A stretch of DNA of 9,635 nt from Clostridiales bacterium UBA1701 (lineage in GTDB: Bacteria > Bacillota > Clostridia > Oscillospirales > Oscillospiraceae): positions 11,629 to 21,263 of the forward strand of contig DCJL01000002.1 in the NCBI GenBank assembly GCA_002320035.1, written 5' to 3'. Positions within the stretch are counted from its first letter, which is position 1; each line of letters starts with the position of its first letter. A model generated the notes under the pieces. It searched no databases, was not told the origin of the DNA, and worked only from the letters and a program-made list of their open reading frames with translations. A program made the translations under genes and the position numbers. Shown in pieces: positions 6,307 to 9,635 of this stretch.

Positions 6307-6881
6307 CTGAAACTCTCCTTTTCCAAAATCGTTTTCATTTTCTTTGATGCCCTCGCGTATTTTGATAAAACCGTTGCCAGGGGGATGCCCAAAAAATCTG
6401 CTATCTCCCTATGCTTGAACCCCGCCACCGCGTGCAGCAACAGAATCCTTCTCTCCTGGCCCTGGAGCGCCTCCATACAGGCGCGGAGCGTAAGCCTGTC
6501 GTCCTGGGAGAGGCCGGGAGTCTGCCCTAGGAGGCGCTCCCAGTCCTCCTCGGGAACCTCCGCCTGGCGGCGGCGCTCCCGAAGGGTCTGCAGGCAAAGG
6601 TTCCGGGCAATGGTGAGAATCCAGGCCATGGGTTTTCCGGCGCTTCGGTAAGCTGCGGCCGAGTGATAAACGTTCAGATAACAGTCATGGAGGGCGTCCT
6701 CCGCGTCCTGGCTGTTCTTGAGTACAGAGAGGGCAAAAGCGTAAACGGAACTGCTGGTGGCCTGATAGAGCCGGGCAAAAGCCTCGCTGTCTCCCTGGGC
6801 TGTCAGGCGGATGTAGCTGTCCAGCGCATTTGGACTTTTATCCTTTTGTTCATTTACCTGCGTCATGCAAATGGCAGACAT
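6303..6881 (-). CDS. ECF-type RNA polymerase sigma factor
   Basis: A 192-residue sigma-70 family protein with the short two-domain ECF layout. Region 2 covers about 24-103, including GDSEAFARLYQ, the acidic QDAEDALHDCYLNVY helix (58-72) and the AWILTIARNLCLQTLRER stretch (86-103). Region 4 covers about 137-187, with the helix-turn-helix HREIADFLGIPLATVLSKYARASKKM. Its product should direct RNA polymerase to a small regulon, probably including its own operon. The start MSAICMTQ is chosen because AAGGAG stands seven bases upstream; the internal ATG at 6866 is an alternative. The longer open frame up to 7142 is antisense to feoA and is not credible. The TGA overlaps the anti-sigma ATG. It is divergent from feoA. 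Confidence 0.92.
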   Translation of the reverse strand: MSAICMTQVNEQKDKSPNALDSYIRLTAQGDSEAFARLYQATSSSVYAFALSVLKNSQDAEDALHDCYLNVYHSAAAYRSAGKPMAWILTIARNLCLQTLRERRRQAEVPEEDWERLLGQTPGLSQDDRLTLRACMEALQGQERRILLLHAVAGFKHREIADFLGIPLATVLSKYARASKKMKTILEKESFR

Positions 6882-7014
6882 TGACTCACTCCTTTTACCC
6901 CTCTGCGCTCTCATACAGTTAACGGAGAAGAGGGGCGTTTTATTGCATGGAGGCAAAAAATTTTTTTCGCCTGATTTCGGCGCCCCGGTAACGCCCGGAG
7001 CGTCGGGGAATAAG
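6882..7014. promoter_or_regulatory. Divergent intergenic region between the sigma operon and feoA
   Basis: A 133-base region that must hold the promoters of both the leftward sigma operon and the rightward feoA. The clearest landmark is a near-palindromic A6/T7 tract flanked by GGC and CGCC (about 6952-6971). I find no -35/-10 pair good enough to name in either direction. An ECF-type self-promoter for the sigma operon is expected but cannot be pinned down. Confidence 0.4.
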
Positions 7015-7278
7015 ATGAGTATGGAAGCAGGTGCGTCAAAAATGGAAAATGATCTTTCTCTCAGCCAGCTCTGCCCTGGACAGCGGGCGGAAGTGCAGGC
7101 GCTCCATAACGAGGCCCACATGAGCCGCAGGCTCAGGGACATGGGCCTTGTGGAGGGAACCGCCGTGGAATGTCTTGGCCGGAGTCCCGGCGGCGATCCG
7201 GCGGCCTATTGCGTCCGGGGCGCGGTGTTAGCTATCCGCCGCGACGACGGAGCGCGGGTAAAAATAAGGATAATATAA
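7015..7278 (+). CDS. feoA: Ferrous iron transport protein A (FeoA)
   Basis: An 87-residue SH3-like protein of the FeoA family, a small cytoplasmic partner of the FeoB permease. The family pattern is clear: LSLSQLCPGQRAEV, then the conserved SRRLRDMGLVEGTAVE core, a GDPAAYCVRG segment and the closing LAIRRDDGARVKIRII. The start is uncertain. ATG 7015 has only a weak GGGGA upstream, ATG 7021 follows closely, and ATG 7042 would give 78 residues, nearer the family norm, with a weak AGGTG site. All share the same frame. It lies directly upstream of feoB on the same strand, but 199 bases away, which is long for a feoAB pair. Confidence 0.88.
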   Translation: MSMEAGASKMENDLSLSQLCPGQRAEVQALHNEAHMSRRLRDMGLVEGTAVECLGRSPGGDPAAYCVRGAVLAIRRDDGARVKIRII

Positions 7279-7286
7279 TTATAATG
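7269..7286 (+). promoter_or_regulatory. AT-rich Fur-box-like repeat at the feoA stop
   Basis: GATAATATAATTATAATG contains three ATAAT units and a 10-bp palindrome (TATAATTATA, 7274-7283). It resembles the GATAAT-type hexamers of Fur operators but is not a full 19-bp consensus. It overlaps the feoA stop codon, and a TACAAT -10-like box follows at 7303-7308. In this GC-rich context the AT cluster stands out. Assigning it to Fur or a DtxR-type regulator is inference. Confidence 0.3.
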
Positions 7287-7346
7287 TGGGGGAAATTTGC
7301 ATTACAATAGACAATTCGCGAAGTTTGTGAGGCCTGCCCGGGCGTT

Positions 7347-7444
7347 GCCGGGAGTCAAAACACGAGGTGGTCTCCCGTCCGGAGCTCCCGGCCTGGAAAC
7401 CGCCTGGGCGGGCATGCGGGAAGCCCGGCGCCGGCGCCGGGCTT
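7347..7444 (+). promoter_or_regulatory. Structured feoA-feoB spacer with 24-bp GC palindrome
   Basis: Within the spacer, GCCGGGAG (7347-7354) pairs perfectly with CTCCCGGC (7385-7392). Bases 7421-7444 are a perfect 24-bp palindrome (GCCCGGCGCC core) that can form a 10-bp stem with a four-base loop. The palindrome ends 19 bases before the feoB AGGAGG and is followed by A6T5 (7448-7458). It could be an attenuator, a translation-control hairpin or an operator. The following T run is separated from the stem, so it is not a textbook terminator. I could not match it to a riboswitch class. Confidence 0.45.
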
Positions 7445-7477
7445 TGGAAAAAATTTTTGAAACAGGAGGCGCCGCCG

Positions 7478-9610
7478 ATGGGCCTGACAAGAAATGCCGC
7501 GGGAAGAAAAGCCGCCCTGTCCGCTGCGGAACTCCGCCGGGAGGGGCGGACGGTAATCGCACTGGCGGGGAATCCCAATGTAGGCAAAAGCACGATTTTC
7601 AACGCGCTCACAGGCATGAACCAGCACACAGGAAACTGGCCGGGCAAGACTGTGGCTACTGCCCGGGGCCTGTGCCGGAGCGGGGAGAGGGAATACATAA
7701 TGGTCGACCTGCCCGGAGCCTATTCCCTTATGGCCCACTCGGCCGAAGAGGAACTGGCCCGGGATTTTATCTGCTTTGGAGGAGCGGAGGCCGTCGTTGT
7801 GGTCTGTGACGCCACCTGCCTCGAGCGGAATATGAACCTTGTGCTTCAAACCATGGAACTGACCGGCCGGGTGCTGGTCTGCGTGAACCTGATGGATGAG
7901 GCGGAGCGGAAAAATATAAGCATTGACCTTGATGGCTTGTCCCACAGGCTGGGAGCGCCTGTCCTGGGCCTGACCGCCCGGGAGCGGGGCTGCGCCGAAA
8001 AAATTCTTTCGGCCCTTGACCGGCTTTTGGCCTCGCCCCCGGCGGAACCCCTTTCCTGCCTGCCATATCCGGAGCCAATAAAAAAAGCCGCCGAGCGGCT
8101 GCTGCCCATGGCGGAGGCGGCCTGCGGCGGGAGATTGTCCGGCCGCTGGCTCAGCCTGCGCCTGCTGGCGGGAGACGAGGGGGCGGCCCGGCGGGCAAAT
8201 GCCTTCCTGAGCGGCGCGCTGGTGGAGCATGAGGCGCTGCTTTCTGCCGCCGCCCGGGAACGCCAGGCACTGGAAGCGGCGTTTCCTACCGAAACAAGAG
8301 TGGAGGACGCGCTGGCCTCCGCCCTTGTCCGGGCAGGGGAAGAGCTCTGCCGGGGCCTTGTGCGCGCCGATGAAAATTCCGCCCGCCGGGACCGGCGCAT
8401 AGACCGGCTTCTGACAGGCCGTCTGCTGGGTTATCCGCTGATGCTTCTCCTGCTGGCCCTGGTGTTCTATCTCACCATTGCCGGGGCGAACTATCCCTCC
8501 AGACTTCTGTCCTCCCTGCTTTTCTCTCTGGAAGCGCCGTTGGGAAGCGCCTTGAAAGCGCTTGGGGCGCCGCCCTGGCTCCGGGGAATGCTGGCGGAAG
8601 GGGCATACAGGGTGCTGGCATGGGTTGTTTCCGTGATGCTGCCGCCCATGGCGATCTTTTTCCCCCTGTTTACCCTGCTGGAGGACGCGGGTTATCTTCC
8701 CCGTGTGGCCTATAATTTGGACCGCCCGTTTAAGAGCTGCCGGGCCTGCGGCAAACAGGCGCTGACCATGTGTATGGGCTTTGGCTGCAATGCGGCGGGC
8801 GTTGTCGGCTGCCGGATCATCGACTCCCCCCGCGAACGCCTTCTTGCCATACTAACCAACAGCTTTGTCCCATGCAACGGGCGATTTCCCATGCTCATCG
8901 CTATTTTAACCATGTTTTTTGCAGGCGGAGCGGAAGGGGGAGCTGTGCTGGGGGCAGGCTTGCTGACGGGAGTAATACTGCTGGGCGTTGCGGCTACTTT
9001 TGGGGCTACAAAGCTGCTGTCAGAGACGCTGCTGAAGGGGATGCCCTCCTCCTTCGTGCTGGAGCTGCCGCCGTATAGGAGGCCGCAGATCGCCAAGGTC
9101 ATCGTCCGCTCTGTGTTCGACAGAACGCTGTTTGTTCTGGGCCGGGCCGCCGCCGTGGCAGCGCCGGCGGGGGCGCTGCTGTGGCTGATGGCGAACACAT
9201 ATTTCGGCGGAGAGAGCCTCATAAATATCTGCGCTGAATTTCTGGAGCCCCTGGGGCAAGCGATGGGGCTGGACGGCGTTTTGCTCCTGGCTTTTATCCT
9301 GGGATTTCCTGCAAATGAAATTGTGTTGCCTATCGCGGTTATGATATACACCGCTCAGGGAGGGCTCACAGAGCTGGGGAGCCTCAGCGAGATGCGGCAG
9401 CTTCTGATTTTGAACGGCTGGACGGGGGTGACGGCGGCCTGCGTTCTGGTGTTTTCCCTGATGCATTGGCCCTGCTCCACAACGCTGCTGACAATAAAAA
9501 AGGAAACGGGCAGCTGGAAATGGACGGCGGCCGCTGCAATCATACCCACGGCGGCAGGCTTTGTATGCTGCCTGCTCCTGTCCGCAGCGGCAAAGCTTCT
9601 GGGGTTTTAA
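7478..9610 (+). CDS. feoB: Ferrous iron transport protein B (FeoB)
   Basis: A 710-residue inner-membrane ferrous iron permease. The N-terminal G domain shows G1 GNPNVGKS (31-38), the switch Thr in PGKT (T58), G3 DLPG (77-80) and G4 NLMD (137-140). A helical spacer domain follows to about 310. The membrane part has about eight hydrophobic segments and the two gate regions with conserved FLFTLLEDAGYLPR-like (397-409), GFGCN (434-438), PCNGR (465-469) and NEIVLP (613-618) motifs. A Cys-rich stretch, C421-x2-C424 followed by C432, C437 and C445, resembles FeoB variants I associate with Clostridia. The start at MGLTRN is chosen because AGGAGG lies eight bases upstream; the longer frame from 7367 would encode the GC palindrome. 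Manganese transport by some FeoB paralogues is a lesser alternative. It is complete; no feoC is seen. Confidence 0.95.
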   Translation: MGLTRNAAGRKAALSAAELRREGRTVIALAGNPNVGKSTIFNALTGMNQHTGNWPGKTVATARGLCRSGEREYIMVDLPGAYSLMAHSAEEELARDFICFGGAEAVVVVCDATCLERNMNLVLQTMELTGRVLVCVNLMDEAERKNISIDLDGLSHRLGAPVLGLTARERGCAEKILSALDRLLASPPAEPLSCLPYPEPIKKAAERLLPMAEAACGGRLSGRWLSLRLLAGDEGAARRANAFLSGALVEHEALLSAAARERQALEAAFPTETRVEDALASALVRAGEELCRGLVRADENSARRDRRIDRLLTGRLLGYPLMLLLLALVFYLTIAGANYPSRLLSSLLFSLEAPLGSALKALGAPPWLRGMLAEGAYRVLAWVVSVMLPPMAIFFPLFTLLEDAGYLPRVAYNLDRPFKSCRACGKQALTMCMGFGCNAAGVVGCRIIDSPRERLLAILTNSFVPCNGRFPMLIAILTMFFAGGAEGGAVLGAGLLTGVILLGVAATFGATKLLSETLLKGMPSSFVLELPPYRRPQIAKVIVRSVFDRTLFVLGRAAAVAAPAGALLWLMANTYFGGESLINICAEFLEPLGQAMGLDGVLLLAFILGFPANEIVLPIAVMIYTAQGGLTELGSLSEMRQLLILNGWTGVTAACVLVFSLMHWPCSTTLLTIKKETGSWKWTAAAAIIPTAAGFVCCLLLSAAAKLLGF

Positions 9611-9635
9611 GGGGCCTGCCTCAGAGCGGCGGCAC

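Noticed and set aside
6865..7014. FeoA extension starting at 6865
   Set aside because: It overlaps the sigma gene start antisense and adds 50 residues not found in FeoA.
6882..7142. N-terminal extension of the sigma factor to 7142
   Set aside because: The extra 87 residues are antisense to feoA and unrelated to sigma factors, whereas ATG 6881 has a good ribosome binding site.
7400..7409. CCGCCTGGGC, which recalls the conserved 3' part of ZTP riboswitches
   Set aside because: The matching 5' conserved part is not present upstream, the downstream gene is feoB rather than a folate or purine gene, and the string is easily formed in GC-rich DNA.
7367..7477. N-terminal extension of FeoB to 7367
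   Set aside because: It would translate the GC palindrome and the ribosome binding site of the normal start. FeoB homologues begin close to the G domain.

Overview
The window looks like a chromosomal segment of a GC-rich, strictly or mainly anaerobic Clostridia-type Firmicute (Oscillospiraceae/Lachnospiraceae-like). This is inferred from strong AGGAGG-type ribosome binding sites at most starts, an EFR1-type flavodoxin-ferredoxin fusion, an RsgI-like anti-sigma factor, a Clostridia-type FeoB, and oxygen-sensitive iron-sulphur biology. No species can be named from the sequence alone. There are no rRNA, tRNA, CRISPR, insertion-sequence or phage signatures.

Layout. Bases 1-154 are non-coding and hold an 18-bp AT palindrome followed by a T tract. 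A leftward ABC-F ATPase (155-1756) follows; its second ATP site has lost several catalytic residues. It diverges from a rightward EFR1 flavodoxin/ferredoxin gene (1942-2709), which has a near-consensus promoter and ends at a strong bidirectional terminator. Convergent to this is a compact leftward operon: an MBL-fold hydrolase of the lactonase-like family (4519 to 3698), a glyoxalase I-like VOC protein (3675 to 3304) and a nicotinamidase/isochorismatase-type cysteine hydrolase (3289 to 2765). It is driven by a sigma-A-type promoter that abuts the terminator of the next upstream gene.

The most distinctive region is the leftward signalling cassette 6881 to 4637. It encodes an ECF-type sigma factor whose stop overlaps the start (ATGA) of a membrane anti-sigma factor, followed by a small stand-alone PepSY-like protein. 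The anti-sigma factor combines a cytoplasmic N-terminus, one membrane helix, an RsgI-like extracytoplasmic domain with the Asn-Pro autocleavage motif, a PepSY domain and a C-terminal tail of five 11-residue tryptophan-rich repeats. I recognise the parts but not this tail, and I consider it the best candidate for an undescribed sensory module.

Divergent from the sigma operon are feoA and feoB, the ferrous iron uptake pair. Their 199-bp spacer is unusually long and structured: an AT-rich Fur-box-like repeat at the feoA stop, and a 24-bp perfect GC palindrome just before the feoB ribosome binding site. feoB ends 25 bases before the window edge.
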